Of a stretch of DNA of 6,929 nt, positions 6,037 through 6,929 are shown in pieces. The DNA is from Treponema sp. (GTDB lineage: Bacteria; Spirochaetota; Spirochaetia; Treponematales; Breznakiellaceae), in contig JAITHH010000070.1 in NCBI GenBank assembly GCA_031280065.1, forward strand, positions 1 through 6,929, in the 5' to 3' direction. The stretch's first letter is position 1. Every line of letters starts with the position of its first letter. The translations under genes and the position numbers were made by a program. The notes under the pieces are model-generated. The model was given only the letters and a program-made list of their open reading frames with translations. It was not told the DNA's origin and did not search any database.

Positions 6037-6738
6037 TTAGACCCGGTTCACGGTAATACGCATCTTTGCAACGTAATCCGCCGCCAGGGGCGTTAAGATA
6101 TCAGTAAGCCCGATTTCGATGACCTGTCCCTCTCCGGCTGCCAGCGGACAAAGCCGCATGACCTCAACCTCGCTCAACACCCGTTTCCGTGCGCCGGTTC
6201 CCCGTGACGGGGCGGCGCTTACCGCCTGCGCCCCTAAACCCGCCGGAACAGGAGCGGGACAAGCCTTGCCGGACAATACCTTGACCACATTGCTTTCCCC
6301 GGTAAAGACCGCGCCATAAGCGGCCACAGTCCTTTCACAGGAAGCGTATTTTGCGGCCAGCGCCGGGCTCATGGCGTCTTTGAAACCCCGCCATTCAATC
6401 CCCTCTTCAACGATAACCGGCTTCTTGCCCCGGAGCAGGGCCCAAAGCAGGGCCGCTCCCTCGGACGTACAACCGGCGTCTCCGTCGGAGAGGCGTACCA
6501 GCGCCTGAACGCTCAGTTTGGTAACCAGCACTTCGGCATTGTCCGGGAACAGGGCTTCCAGGCCGCTATGACTTATAATATCATAGCTCCCTTCAAGGCT
6601 TGCCAGAGCGTCCGCTCCAAGAATCGAAGGATCCCCCGCTATAACCAGCGGCTTTTTCCCGGCTGGGGAAGGACATCCTCCTAGGCGCTTAAGAAGCTCC
6701 TGGGTAATAGCCGTTACCAATGCGTCATTTACTTCCAT
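6037..6738 (-). CDS. Eut-locus protein of unknown function (non-proteobacterial type)
   Basis: 233 residues. I recognise it as the conserved unknown protein found just before eutN in Firmicutes-type Eut operons (I recall the model TIGR02536, eut_hyp); its activity is not established. Visible parts: an N-terminal amphipathic helix (NDALVTAITQELLKRL, 4-19) followed by a Gly/Pro linker, which looks like an encapsulation peptide; a hydrophobic strand opening a possible alpha/beta domain (KPLVIAGDPS, 29-38); a central LVTKLSVQALVRLSDG block (71-86) and LLRGKKPVIVEEGIEWRGF (101-119); an Ala/Pro-rich linker (about 160-183); and a C-terminal module with ILTPLAADYVAKMRITV (214-230), similar to the TPxA module of EutT. 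The start at 6738 has AGAGG about 10 nt upstream, and 23 nt separate it from eutJ. I infer a lumen protein acting in the Eut compartment. A signal for a catalytic role is not evident. Confidence 0.82.
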   Translation of the reverse strand: MEVNDALVTAITQELLKRLGGCPSPAGKKPLVIAGDPSILGADALASLEGSYDIISHSGLEALFPDNAEVLVTKLSVQALVRLSDGDAGCTSEGAALLWALLRGKKPVIVEEGIEWRGFKDAMSPALAAKYASCERTVAAYGAVFTGESNVVKVLSGKACPAPVPAGLGAQAVSAAPSRGTGARKRVLSEVEVMRLCPLAAGEGQVIEIGLTDILTPLAADYVAKMRITVNRV

Positions 6739-6761
6739 AATAAACCAACCTCTTTACTCCA

Positions 6762-6929
6762 CTACTCCGCCGGCCTAAAACTAAGGGCAATACCCGCCGG
6801 CGTTACCAGAATAGGCACGGGGCTAACCGTTACCCGTTTTCCGGTCTCCATACCGATGATCCGGTCTATGCCCTTTGTCGCGGAGGTTCCCCCAACAAGG
6901 ACTATGTCCTCGCAATCAAACCCGGCAAT
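6762..6929 (-). CDS. eutJ: EutJ C-terminal fragment (Hsp70/actin-like Eut protein), 5' end cut by window
   Basis: Only the last 55 residues and the stop codon (TAG at 6762-6764) are inside the window; the start lies beyond the right edge. EutJ is an actin/Hsp70-fold protein of microcompartment operons, often called a chaperone, with no firmly shown function. The visible segment has IVLVGGTSATKGIDRII, the adenosine-motif end of the fold, and VPILVTPAGIALSF, matching the VTPLGIA ending of EutJ (Salmonella has LAGGSCMQPGVE and FMTPLAIA at these places). It cannot be a second eutA: EutA ends quite differently, and the complete eutA is downstream. With so little sequence, another DnaK-like protein of the same fold remains possible. 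It precedes the next gene by 23 nt and so belongs to the same operon. Confidence 0.85.
   Translation of the reverse strand: MAGFDCEDIVLVGGTSATKGIDRIIGMETGKRVTVSPVPILVTPAGIALSFRPAE

Overview
This window is the middle of an ethanolamine-utilisation (Eut) bacterial microcompartment locus. Every gene lies on the minus strand, so the operon reads from high to low coordinates. In transcription order it holds: the tail of eutJ (cut by the right edge), a Eut-specific protein of unknown function, the shell vertex protein eutN, the ethanolamine transporter/permease eutH, the cupin protein eutQ, the corrinoid adenosyltransferase eutT, the ammonia-lyase reactivase eutA, a pduS-type flavin/Fe-S corrinoid reductase, and the first two thirds of a pduT-type Fe-S shell protein (cut by the left edge). 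Junctions are tight (9-36 nt) except eutN-eutH (94 nt) and pduS-pduT (62 nt). No stretch over 300 bases lacks a gene, and I see no mobile element, CRISPR array, tRNA or rRNA.

How the genes work together: EutH brings in ethanolamine. EutN closes the vertices of the protein shell, and PduT forms shell facets that can carry electrons. The lyase EutBC, its aldehyde dehydrogenase and the alcohol dehydrogenase are not in the window and presumably lie beyond its edges. What is here is mainly the support crew for the B12-dependent lyase: EutA ejects damaged cofactor, PduS (probably wired through the PduT iron-sulfur cluster) reduces the corrinoid, and EutT re-adenosylates it. The window therefore looks like a complete cofactor-repair cassette placed inside a Eut operon, with the reductase and shell conduit resembling the propanediol (Pdu) system.

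Organism: the sequence is moderately GC-rich by eye, with strong GGAG-type ribosome binding sites. The layout is not that of the Salmonella/E. coli operon: EutQ is short and lacks the N-terminal third, EutT has no Cys-rich metal motif, an extra Eut protein typical of non-proteobacterial loci sits before eutN, and pduS/pduT follow eutA. This suggests a strict or facultative anaerobe outside the Proteobacteria (Firmicutes, Spirochaetes or a similar gut or sediment lineage). I cannot name the species from the sequence alone.

All intact genes have uninterrupted frames and conserved motifs, with no sign of decay. The more unusual points are the Eut/Pdu hybrid repair set, co-occurrence of eutJ with the extra Eut protein, a shared small TPxA module in several of the proteins, encapsulation-type leader helices on two of them, and a 22-codon ORF joined by ATGA overlaps to both pduS and pduT.
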